Assembly: GCF_002563855.1 (NCBI RefSeq)
Contig: NZ_PDJQ01000001.1
Span: 1 to 64,000 of the forward strand
Direction: 5' to 3'
Length of the DNA stretch: 64,000 nt
From: Tepidiforma thermophila
GTDB lineage: Bacteria > Chloroflexota > Dehalococcoidia > Tepidiformales > Tepidiformaceae
Below are positions 18,134-25,788 of this stretch, piece by piece. Positions within the stretch are counted from its first letter, which is position 1. Every line of letters starts with the position of its first letter. The position numbers and the translations under genes are program-made. The notes beneath the pieces were generated by a model that was not told where the DNA came from, ran no database searches, and saw only the letters and a list, made by a program, of their open reading frames with translations.

Positions 18134-18838
18134 TCAGCGCGACTGGGCTTCGTAGACGGAGGCCATGCCCTCGAGCATCACGTCGGCGAGGGAGAGGACG
18201 TTCTCGACGGCGTCGACGGCCTCTTCGGCGGAGAGGCCGGCCTCCGTGGCGATCTGGGCGGCCGTTTCTTCGAGAGAGCGGCGGAGCGCGTTGAAGGTGG
18301 CGACGGCGGTGGTGAGGCTGATGTGCTCGCTCACGAGGGTGCGGCCGTACTCGCGGCCGATGGAGCGGGCATCCTCGAGGGCGCGTTCTCGGCGGGCCTC
18401 GCCGGCGATGATGCGCGAGAAGAGGTCGACGACCTGGCGGCCGAGGAGGCGGAGGCGGTCGATGGCATCGGGGCTGAGCTGGTCGAAGGCGGGCGCGGCG
18501 TGGGCAGCGCGCCCGCGGGGGTGGAGGCGGCGGCGGACGCGGGCGGTGGCGAGGTCGCTGATGCGGGAGGGGTCTCGCGCAGCCTGCCGGGGGGCGATGC
18601 TGGCGACGATGTGCTTGAGGTCTTCGGCGAGGATGCGGCGGTGGCCGCCGCTGGTGCGGTAGGAGCGGATTTCGCCGGCATCGGCCCAGCGGCGGATGGT
18701 GGATTCGCTGACGCCGAGGAGTTTGCTGGCGGCGCCGAGGGTGAGCCAGCGGCTGCCGCCGGCATCAAGCTCGGGCAAGGGGTCGTCAAACTTCTCCAAA
18801 GCGTGCCAATTCTTTCGCCTGTCGGCGGAGGGTGTCAA
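18134..18838 (-). CDS. MerR/excisionase-type HTH regulator with helical sensor domain
   Basis: A 234-residue protein. Residues ~30-80 form a MerR/excisionase-type helix-turn-helix (LGAASKLLGVSESTIRRWADAGEI, then the wing SGGHRRILAEDL). Residues ~110-234 are helical and resemble RsbR-like N-terminal sensor domains (VVDLFSRIIAGEARRERALEDARSIGREYG in pattern). The start is uncertain: TTG at 18838 overlaps the dinB stop (TTGA), with no ATG nearby. If so it is translationally coupled to dinB. Target genes are unknown. Confidence 0.75.
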   Translation of the reverse strand: MTPSADRRKNWHALEKFDDPLPELDAGGSRWLTLGAASKLLGVSESTIRRWADAGEIRSYRTSGGHRRILAEDLKHIVASIAPRQAARDPSRISDLATARVRRRLHPRGRAAHAAPAFDQLSPDAIDRLRLLGRQVVDLFSRIIAGEARRERALEDARSIGREYGRTLVSEHISLTTAVATFNALRRSLEETAAQIATEAGLSAEEAVDAVENVLSLADVMLEGMASVYEAQSR

Positions 18839-20034
18839 TGCGGCGCGCGGCCGGGGCTCTCGCGGGGCGGCGGCTGTTCGAGCTCTGCGGCACGCCGGAT
18901 GACGGTATCGCCGAAGCGGTCGCGGAGGTCGATGAGGGCGTGCTGGAGAGCAGCCGGTGCGGTGCTCTCGCCGAGGGCGAGCTGGCGGGCGCGTTCGGTG
19001 AGGCCGGTGACGCCGAGGCCGACCAGGCGGACGGGCCGGCGGGCGTGCTCGTCCCAGGCGGCTTCGAAGAGGCGGAGAGCTTCGCGGTACAGCTCTTCGG
19101 TGTAGAGGAGCTGCCGGCCGGGCGTGTGGGAGCGTGTGAGGGTTTCGAAGGGCGGGAAGCGGAGCTTGAGCACGACGGTGCGGGCGGCGCGCTGCTCACG
19201 GGCGAGGTCGTCGGCGACGCGCTCGGCCTGGCGGAGCAGGGTGGCGCGGAGGACGTCGGCGGAGGGCTCGTCGCGGGCGAAGGTGTGTTCGCGGGAGATG
19301 GAGCGGCGGTCGGGGCGGAGGGCGACGACGCGGTCATCGGCGATGCCAAGGGCGCGCCGGCGGAGGTCGGCGCCGTGGCGGCCGAACTTCGCGACGAGGA
19401 CCGACTCGGGCAGGGCGGCGAGGTCGCCGATGGTGGTCACGCCGAGGCGTTCGAGGATCTCTGCCGTCCGGCGGCCGATGCCGGGGAGGTCGCGGACGGG
19501 CCGGGGCGCGAGGAAGGCTGACTCTTCGCCGGGCGGGACGCGGAGGAGGCCGTCCGGCTTCGCGGCGTCGCTGGCCACCTTGGCGACGAGGCGGTTCGCG
19601 GCGATGCCGACGGATGCGGTGATGCCGATTTCGTCGCGGACGCGGCGACGGATGGCCTCGGCGATGGCGACGGGGGTGCCGAAGAGCTGCTCGGAGCCGG
19701 CGACATCGAGGTACGCTTCGTCGACGCTGACTGATTCGACGACGGGGGTGTAGCTGCGGAGGATGGCGTGGAAGGTCTTCGAGGCGGGTGCGTACCACGA
19801 GAAGTCGGGAGGGAGGAAGACGGCTGAGGAGCAGAGTTCGCGCGCGCGGAGGGTCGGCATGGCGGAGCGGATGCCGTAGCGGCGGGCCTCGTAGCTGGCG
19901 GTGCTGACGACGCCGCGGGGCCCGAGGTAGCCGACCACGACCGGTTTTCCCCGGAGCTCGGGGCGGCGGAGGAGCTCCATGGCGACGAAGAAGGCATCGA
20001 GGTCGACGTGGAGGACGGTGGCGGAATCGACCAT
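18835..20034 (-). CDS. dinB: DNA polymerase IV (DinB, Y-family)
   Basis: A 399-residue Y-family translesion polymerase. Catalytic motifs are HVDLDAFFVAME (metal-binding Asp, residue ~11), YEARRYGIRSAMP, and SVSVDEAYLDV (the second carboxylate pair). Next come GIAANRLVAKVASD and a helix-hairpin-helix (VRDLPGIGRRTAEIL, ~180), then a little-finger domain with LKLRFPPFETLTRSHT. The start codon lies inside a LexA-like box, which fits SOS control. Confidence 0.95.
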   Translation of the reverse strand: MVDSATVLHVDLDAFFVAMELLRRPELRGKPVVVGYLGPRGVVSTASYEARRYGIRSAMPTLRARELCSSAVFLPPDFSWYAPASKTFHAILRSYTPVVESVSVDEAYLDVAGSEQLFGTPVAIAEAIRRRVRDEIGITASVGIAANRLVAKVASDAAKPDGLLRVPPGEESAFLAPRPVRDLPGIGRRTAEILERLGVTTIGDLAALPESVLVAKFGRHGADLRRRALGIADDRVVALRPDRRSISREHTFARDEPSADVLRATLLRQAERVADDLAREQRAARTVVLKLRFPPFETLTRSHTPGRQLLYTEELYREALRLFEAAWDEHARRPVRLVGLGVTGLTERARQLALGESTAPAALQHALIDLRDRFGDTVIRRAAELEQPPPRESPGRAPH

Positions 20035-20041
20035 GTGTTCG
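20028..20041. promoter_or_regulatory. LexA-like SOS box over the dinB start codon
   Basis: On the minus strand CGAACACATGGTCG matches the Gram-positive/actinobacterial LexA consensus CGAACRNRYGTTCG at 13 of 14 positions and spans the dinB ATG. No lexA gene is in the window. Confidence 0.55.
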
Positions 20042-20042
20042 G

Positions 20043-20048
20043 ATGGTA
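20043..20048 (-). promoter_or_regulatory. -10 box (TACCAT) for dinB
   Basis: TACCAT on the minus strand ends 8 nt before the dinB ATG, so the LexA-like box would cover the transcription start. Confidence 0.4.
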
Positions 20049-20084
20049 GCAGGCGGGACGAGCTGCAGGTGACCGGCCGGGGTG

Positions 20085-20090
20085 TATGCT
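20085..20090 (+). promoter_or_regulatory. -10 box (TATGCT) for the PAC2 gene, leaderless arrangement
   Basis: TATGCT ends 6 nt before the ATG at 20097. It is the same hexamer as in the rplI promoter. Confidence 0.5.
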
Positions 20091-20096
20091 GAGGGC

Positions 20097-20969
20097 ATGG
20101 AGCATCTGCGGCTGGAGAACCTCCCGGAGCTGCGCTCGCCGGTGTTCATCTGCGCCTTTGCGGGGTGGAACGACGCAGCTTCGGCGGCGACGAACGCGGC
20201 GCGATTCGTGGTGCGGCGGTTCGGGGCGCGGAAGTTCGGGAGCTTCGACCCGGAGCCGTTTTACGACTTCCGGGAGGTGCGCCCGCACGTTCGGCTGACG
20301 GTGCGGGGGGAGCGGGAGGTGATCTGGCCGGCGAACGACGCGTTTTACGCCCGGAACCCGACGGGGCCGCACGATGTGCTGGTGTTCATCGGCACGGAGC
20401 CGAACCTGAAGTGGCGGACGTATACCGGGGAGCTGGTGGAGCTGGCGACGTGGATGCGGGCCGAGCTGGTGGTGTCGCTTGGGGCGCTGCTGGCGGATGT
20501 GCCGCATACGCGGCCGGTGCGGGTGACGGGGAGCGCGTTCGACCCGGCGGTGGGTGAGCGGCTCGGGCTGCAGCCGTCGCGGTACGAAGGGCCGACCGGG
20601 ATCGTGGGGGTGCTGCACACGGCGCTGCGGGATGCGGGGCTGCCGGGCGCGAGCCTCTGGGCGAACGTGCCGCACTACCTGACGGCCAGCCAGAACCCGG
20701 CGGCGACGGCGGCGCTGCTGCGGCGGATTTCGGGGCTGCTCGAGGTGACCTTCGACCTTGCGGAGCTCGACGCAGCGGCTCAGCGGTTCCTGGCCGAGGT
20801 GGAGGGTGCGCTCCAGGCGAATCCCGAGGCGCAGGAGTACGTACGCCGGCTCGAGGCGAGCTACGAAGAAGCGGGGCCGGAGGCGCCGCAGCTGCCGCGC
20901 GGCGAGGACCTCGTGCTTGATATCGAGCGGTTCCTGCGGGAGCAGCGCGAGGGCCGGGGCGAGGACTAA
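20097..20969 (+). CDS. PAC2 family protein
   Basis: A 290-residue protein of the PAC2 (proteasome assembly chaperone 2-like) superfamily. It opens LPELRSPVFICAFAGWNDAASAA, has the DFREVRPHVRLT and DVLVFIGTEPNLKWRTYTGELV blocks, the LGALLADVPHTRPVRVTG segment and a helical C-terminal tail that ends in LVLDIERFLRE. Bacterial members are often next to proteasome or ATP-grasp genes, but neither is here. The role is uncharacterised. ATG at 20097 is chosen over GTG at 20082 for its spacing to the -10 box. Confidence 0.88.
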   Translation: MEHLRLENLPELRSPVFICAFAGWNDAASAATNAARFVVRRFGARKFGSFDPEPFYDFREVRPHVRLTVRGEREVIWPANDAFYARNPTGPHDVLVFIGTEPNLKWRTYTGELVELATWMRAELVVSLGALLADVPHTRPVRVTGSAFDPAVGERLGLQPSRYEGPTGIVGVLHTALRDAGLPGASLWANVPHYLTASQNPAATAALLRRISGLLEVTFDLAELDAAAQRFLAEVEGALQANPEAQEYVRRLEASYEEAGPEAPQLPRGEDLVLDIERFLREQREGRGED

Positions 20970-20972
20970 GGC

Positions 20973-21116
20973 TCAGGCGGACCGGCGGCCGCTTGGCTCG
21001 CCGGGGAGCAGGAGCGCATCGAGGACGGCGTAGAGGCCAACGAGGACGAGCGTCACGACGGCGATGCGGACGAGGCGGCGAACCAGGCGGAGCGGCGCGG
21101 CGGCGAGTGTGCGCAT
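20973..21116 (-). CDS. Small membrane protein (47 aa)
   Basis: A 47-residue frame, MRTLAAAPLRLVRRLVRIA onward, with a basic N-terminus and one transmembrane helix (residues ~17-37, VVTLVLVGLYAVLDALLL) and a short basic tail. It starts 5 nt after the LLM oxidoreductase stop and ends 3 nt from the convergent PAC2 stop, so it exactly fills the gap. Function is unknown. Confidence 0.55.
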   Translation of the reverse strand: MRTLAAAPLRLVRRLVRIAVVTLVLVGLYAVLDALLLPGEPSGRRSA

Positions 21117-21121
21117 ACGGC

Positions 21122-22027
21122 TTACTCCCTGCTGACGCGGGTGATGACCTGCTCGTTGAACCGGTCGAGCGTGGCGAGCTTCTCTTCGAGGGTGCGGCCG
21201 ATGCTGAATCCGGGAATGATGAGCTCGTTGACGCCGGCCTCGGCGTACTGTTCGACGAGCGCGCGGAGCTCGGGACCTGTCCCGCCGAGAACGGGGCGCC
21301 CTGAGGCGCGGACGCGTTCGATGAGGGAGCGGTCGTCGGTCATAACAAGGAGCGCCTGTGCGGAGCGGCGGATGGTGCGGGGGTCGCGGCCGAGCTCTTC
21401 GCAGTAGCGATCGAGGATTTGGCCTTTTCGGGCGAGGACTTCGGGGGTGCCCCAGACGTTCCACTCGTTTGCGTAGCGTGCCGCGATGCGAAGGGTGCGC
21501 TGTTCGCCGCCCCCGCCGATGAGGAGCGGAACCGGCGACTGGACCGGTTTCGGCTCGAGGGGGGCATCGGTGAGCTGGTAATAGCGGCCGGCGAAGGTGG
21601 TGCGGCGATTGGCGAAGAGGCTGGTGATGATGTGGCAGGCTTCTTCGAGACGGGAGAGGCGGCCGCCGACGGTGGAGAATTCGATGCCGTAGGCGCGGTG
21701 TTCGTTTTCCTGCCAGCCGGCGCCGAGGCCGAGGACGAGGCGGCCGCCGCTGATGATGTCGACGGTGGCGGCCATCTTGGCGAGGACGGCGGGGTGGCGG
21801 TAGGTGTTGCCGGTGACGAGGGGGCCGATGCGGATGCGTGGGACGGCGGCGGCGAGGGCGGCAAGGGTCGTCCAGCATTCGCCGACGGGGGCGGAGAGGT
21901 CGGTATCGTTGGGCATGAAGTGGTCGGCGTAGTAGACGCCGTCCCAGCCGGTGGCTTCGGCGTGGCGGGCGATGGCGAGGGTTTCGGCCCAGGGGTCGTT
22001 CATGCTGGGCCAGACGGCGAATTTCAC
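21122..22027 (-). CDS. LLM-class F420/FMN-dependent oxidoreductase
   Basis: A 301-residue luciferase-like TIM barrel. It shows ATGWDGVYYADHFMPND, RIRIGPLVTGNTYRHPAVLAKMAATVD, GRLVLGLGAGWQENEHRAYGIEF and a late PVLGGTGPELRALVEQYAEAGVNELII. The pattern matches actinobacterial F420-type members rather than FMN luciferases. The substrate is unknown. It starts with GTG at 22027 with GGAGC upstream, and a -10-like TACGAT lies about 30 nt before it. The 47-residue membrane protein follows. Confidence 0.88.
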   Translation of the reverse strand: MKFAVWPSMNDPWAETLAIARHAEATGWDGVYYADHFMPNDTDLSAPVGECWTTLAALAAAVPRIRIGPLVTGNTYRHPAVLAKMAATVDIISGGRLVLGLGAGWQENEHRAYGIEFSTVGGRLSRLEEACHIITSLFANRRTTFAGRYYQLTDAPLEPKPVQSPVPLLIGGGGEQRTLRIAARYANEWNVWGTPEVLARKGQILDRYCEELGRDPRTIRRSAQALLVMTDDRSLIERVRASGRPVLGGTGPELRALVEQYAEAGVNELIIPGFSIGRTLEEKLATLDRFNEQVITRVSRE

Positions 22028-22082
22028 AGGCGGCGCTCCGGGTGGGATGTGGCGAGCATCGTACGCCGCACGGGCGGCAGCG

Positions 22083-24761
22083 TCAGGCGCGGCGCACGAG
22101 GGTGCGGTAGAGCGGGCTGCCGCCGCGAAGGCGAACGAGGAGCTTGTGGAGTTCGACGACGACGATGACGGAGGCTGCCACCGGGATCATCCGGAGCCAG
22201 GCTTCGAGGGGGAGCGGCTCGACGCGGAGGACGTACTGGGTCGGCGGGAGGTAGAGCGAAGCGATGTGGAGGGCGAGGGCCGCGACGGTTGCATAAAAGA
22301 GGAACGGGTTTTTGAGGGGGCTGCGGGCGAAGGCGGACTGGCGTTCGACGCGGGCGTTGCCGAGGTGGAAGGCCTGGAAGAGGACCATGGTGGTGAGGGC
22401 GACGGTGCGGGCGGCTTCGAGGCTGGCACCCTGGTCGAGCTCCCAGCGGAAGAGGGCGAGGGTGCCGATGCACATGATGATGCCGGCGACGGCCGTGCGC
22501 TCCCAGAGGAGGGGCGAGATGATGCCCTCGGAGCGCCTGCGCGGCGGGTAGCGCAGGACATCTTTCTCGCCGGGTTCGAAGGCGAGGGCGACGTCCTGGA
22601 GGCCGTTGGTGACCAGGTTGAGCCAGAGGAACTGGGCAGCGACCATCGGCACGGGCCACTGGAGTGCGACGGAAGCGAGGATGGCGATGAGGAGGGCGGC
22701 GCCGGTGGAGACGAGGAAGAAGGTGACCTTGCGGACGTTTTCAAACGTGACGCGGCCTTCTTCGACGGCGGCGTAGATGGTGACGAAGTTGTCGTCGGCG
22801 AGGACCATGTCGGCGGCCTCGCGGGCGACATCGGTGCCGGAGCGGCCCATGGCGATGCCGATATCGGCTGCGCGAAGGGCGGGGGCGTCATTGACACCGT
22901 CGCCGGTGACGGCGACAACGTGGCCGTCGGCGCGGAGGGCACGGACGGCGCGGAGCTTGTGCTCGGGTGCTGCACGGGCGATGACGGAGGTTTCGCGGAG
23001 GCGTGCGCGGAGCGCGTCGTCGTCCAGTGTATCGACCTCGGGGCCGGGGAGGACGGGGGCGCCCGGGGGTGCAATCCCGAGCTCGGCAGCGATGGCGCTG
23101 GCGGTGGTGGCGTGGTCGCCGGTGATCATGATGACGCGCATGCCGGCCTGCTGGCAGCCGCGGATCGCTTCGCGGACGCCGGGCCGCGGCGGGTCCATCA
23201 TCGCCTGGAGGCCGAGGAAGACCAGGTCGCGGGGGTGGTCGTCGGGGTCGGGCGGGGCGTCGAGGGGGCGCCAGGCCATGGCGAGGACGCGGTAACCGCG
23301 GCTGGCGAGGTCGTGGGCGGCTGCGAGGATAGCGGCGCGGTCCACCGGCGCTTCGCCGGCGGGCGTGAGCATGCTGGCGGAGCGCTCGGCGATGCGCTCG
23401 GGGGCGCCCTTGACGAACCAGGCGGGGCGGCCCTCCCAGGTGCGGCAGCTGGCCGAGTACTGGCGTTCTGACTCGAAGGGGACATCGGCAAGGACGGGGG
23501 CGGCGCGGAGGTCGGCCGGTTCGAGGCCGACAGCGATGGCGGCGAGGAGGAGGGCGGCCTCGGTGGGGTCGCCGCTGGTTTCATAACCGTCATCGGTGAG
23601 GAAGGCGTCAGCTTCGTTGGTCATGACGCCGGTGACGAAGAGGAGGCGCTCCAGTTCGGAGATGTCCGGCGCCGTGCTGGAGCCGGGCGGGGGCACGGCG
23701 CGGGTGCCGGCTGCCGTCCAGGCTTCGCGGACGGTCATGCGGTTTTCGGTGAGGGTGCCGGTTTTATCGGAGCCGATGACGGTGGTGCTGCCGAGGGTTT
23801 CGACGGCGGGGAGCTTGCGGATGATGGCGTTGCGGCGGGCCATGCGGCGGACGCCGAGGGCGAGGGCGATGGTGAAGGCGACGGGCAGCCCTTCAGGGAC
23901 GACGGCGACCGAGAGGGCGACCGCGACGAGGAACATCTGCGAGGGGGATTCGCCGACGATGACGCCGAGGACAAATGAGACGAGGGCCCCGGCCGCGACG
24001 AGAATTCCGATTGCGCGGGCAAAGCGCTCCATCCGCTCCTGGAGGGGAGTTGTGGGGATATCCTGGGTCCGCATGCTGCCGGCGATGGCGCCGAGTTCGG
24101 TCTGCATGCCGGTGGCGACGACGTAGCCGCGGCCCCGCCCGCGGACGACGATGGTGCCGGAATAGGCCATGCAGGAGCGCTCGGCGATGGGCGTCGCGGG
24201 GTCGGGGTTGGGGTCGGCGGATTTCGCGACCCCTTCGGATTCGCCGGTGAGGAGCGACTGGTCGACGACGAGGTCGTTGACGGCGATGAGGCGGATATCG
24301 GCGGGGACGCGCATGCCGGATTCGAGCAGGACGAGGTCGCCGGGGACGAGGTCGCGGCTGTCGATGTCGCGTTCGTGGCCGTCGCGGATGACGCGGGCGC
24401 GCGGCGCAACGAGGCCCATGAGGGCGCGGACGGACCGTTCGGCGCGGCGCTCCTGGGTGAAGCCGATGGTGGCGTTGAGGGCGAGAACGGCCGCGATGAC
24501 GCCCGCATCGATCCATTCCTCGAGGGCGAGGGTGACGAGCGCGGCGACGAGGAGGATGTAGATGACGGGAGAGGTGAACTGGTGGAGGAGGGTGGCGTAC
24601 CAGGGCGGCGGCGGGACGGGGTCGATGACGTTGGGACCGGAGCTGGCGAGGCGGTCGGCGGCCTCCCGGCTGGTGAGCCCGTGGGGTCCTGCGCCGAGTG
24701 CCGTTGCGACCTCGTCGGCGGCGAGGGTGTGCCAGGCCGGCACGGGTCGGGCTTCAGACAC
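22083..24761 (-). CDS. Cation-translocating P-type ATPase (type II-like)
   Basis: An 892-residue P2-type ATPase. It has the N-terminal cation-ATPase domain (WHTLAADEVATAL), the actuator motif LLTGES, TM4 PEGLPVAFTIALALG, the phosphorylation motif SDKTGTLTENRMT, the hinge TGDGVNDAPALRAADIGIAMG and a TM6 region NLVTNGLQDVALAFEPGE. PEGL fits Ca2+-type pumps, but NGLQD replaces the SERCA TM6 N-x-x-TD signature, so the transported ion is uncertain. It starts with GTG at 24761, overlapping the universal stress protein gene by 8 nt, so the two are co-translated. Confidence 0.93.
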   Translation of the reverse strand: MSEARPVPAWHTLAADEVATALGAGPHGLTSREAADRLASSGPNVIDPVPPPPWYATLLHQFTSPVIYILLVAALVTLALEEWIDAGVIAAVLALNATIGFTQERRAERSVRALMGLVAPRARVIRDGHERDIDSRDLVPGDLVLLESGMRVPADIRLIAVNDLVVDQSLLTGESEGVAKSADPNPDPATPIAERSCMAYSGTIVVRGRGRGYVVATGMQTELGAIAGSMRTQDIPTTPLQERMERFARAIGILVAAGALVSFVLGVIVGESPSQMFLVAVALSVAVVPEGLPVAFTIALALGVRRMARRNAIIRKLPAVETLGSTTVIGSDKTGTLTENRMTVREAWTAAGTRAVPPPGSSTAPDISELERLLFVTGVMTNEADAFLTDDGYETSGDPTEAALLLAAIAVGLEPADLRAAPVLADVPFESERQYSASCRTWEGRPAWFVKGAPERIAERSASMLTPAGEAPVDRAAILAAAHDLASRGYRVLAMAWRPLDAPPDPDDHPRDLVFLGLQAMMDPPRPGVREAIRGCQQAGMRVIMITGDHATTASAIAAELGIAPPGAPVLPGPEVDTLDDDALRARLRETSVIARAAPEHKLRAVRALRADGHVVAVTGDGVNDAPALRAADIGIAMGRSGTDVAREAADMVLADDNFVTIYAAVEEGRVTFENVRKVTFFLVSTGAALLIAILASVALQWPVPMVAAQFLWLNLVTNGLQDVALAFEPGEKDVLRYPPRRRSEGIISPLLWERTAVAGIIMCIGTLALFRWELDQGASLEAARTVALTTMVLFQAFHLGNARVERQSAFARSPLKNPFLFYATVAALALHIASLYLPPTQYVLRVEPLPLEAWLRMIPVAASVIVVVELHKLLVRLRGGSPLYRTLVRRA

Positions 24762-25587
24762 CGGAGTGTTCCCCCGGGGGCGCGACAAGGAGGAGCGGCA
24801 GGGGGCTGGAGCGGACGAGGGCATCGGCAACCGAGCCGAGGAGGAAGCGGAGGGCGCGGCCGCGGCCGTGGGTAGAGAGGGCGATGTGGGTGGCCGCGGA
24901 TTCGCGAGCGACGCGGATGGCGGCAGCGGCAACCGATTCGAACGAGCGCGCGGGCTCGACGCGGCGGTGGACGACCTGGACGCCGGGCATCGCGGCCTCG
25001 AGCTCTTCGAGGGCATTCGCGAGTTCGAGTTCGCGCTCCCGCGGGGCTTCGCCGAGGGCGGGGACGGCGACGGCAAGCAGCTCGACCGGGACCGCGGCGC
25101 CCTGGAGCAGGCCGGCGAGGCCGGGACCGACAGCGGCGGCCGTGGGGCTTCCATCGGTGAGGGCCAGGACGCGGACAGGCGCCTCATCGGCGGGGCTGTA
25201 GCGCGGGCCGATGGCGAGGACGGGCACCGGTGCGGCCCGCACGGTTTCGCCGAGGCTGCTGAGGCCGGGGCCTTCGCGGGAGTCAACGGCGAGGAGGCGG
25301 GCATCGAGTTCGATGGCCCGGCGGACGGGCGGGGCCCACTCGGGTTCGCCGTAGAGGCGGAGCGCGAGGCCGACGGATGCGACACCGGCGGGGAGCATGG
25401 CTTCGAGGTCTTCGGCGGCGGCGCGGATGGCGGCGACGAGTGCGGCCGGGCGGGCCGGGTCGGCGCTCGCGGCGGGGTCGAAGACGGCGGTGCCGAGGAG
25501 CGGCAGGCCGAGGGCAGTGGCGAGCGGCCGGGCGGCTGCGGGGAGGGCGTGGAGGTCGGGGAGGGGGAGCGCGCAGAGGATGGTCAT
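24754..25587 (-). CDS. Universal stress protein (two-domain)
   Basis: A 277-residue protein. The C-terminal half is a clear UspA domain (VRVLALTDGSPTAAAVGPGL, then the nucleotide-binding STHGRGRALRFLLGSVADALVRSS, residues ~240-262, ending PLPLLLVAPP). The N-terminal half is a more diverged UspA-like unit (LARLLAVDSREG, VPVLAIGP). A partner role for the overlapping P-type ATPase is suggested by position only. ATG at 25587 follows AATACT by 6 nt. Confidence 0.85.
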   Translation of the reverse strand: MTILCALPLPDLHALPAAARPLATALGLPLLGTAVFDPAASADPARPAALVAAIRAAAEDLEAMLPAGVASVGLALRLYGEPEWAPPVRRAIELDARLLAVDSREGPGLSSLGETVRAAPVPVLAIGPRYSPADEAPVRVLALTDGSPTAAAVGPGLAGLLQGAAVPVELLAVAVPALGEAPRERELELANALEELEAAMPGVQVVHRRVEPARSFESVAAAAIRVARESAATHIALSTHGRGRALRFLLGSVADALVRSSPLPLLLVAPPGEHSGV

Positions 25588-25593
25588 GCGGTC

Positions 25594-25599
25594 AGTATT
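25594..25599 (-). promoter_or_regulatory. -10 box (AATACT) for usp/P-type ATPase, leaderless arrangement
   Basis: AATACT on the minus strand ends 6 nt before the ATG at 25587. Confidence 0.45.
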
Positions 25600-25788
25600 G
25601 CGCAGGGCGGTTGACGCCGGGAGGGGCCGAATGGCCGTGGCGATTGGGGACGTGGCGGGCATCTGTTGCGGAACGTGGGGCCTGTTCGGGCGGCTCCGGG
25701 GCGGGCGGGTCGCGGAATTTCGGTGATTTCCCCTACGCGAAGGGGAGGCACCCTGGGCTAGTATCCGCGCTGAGATGCGGAGGGACGG

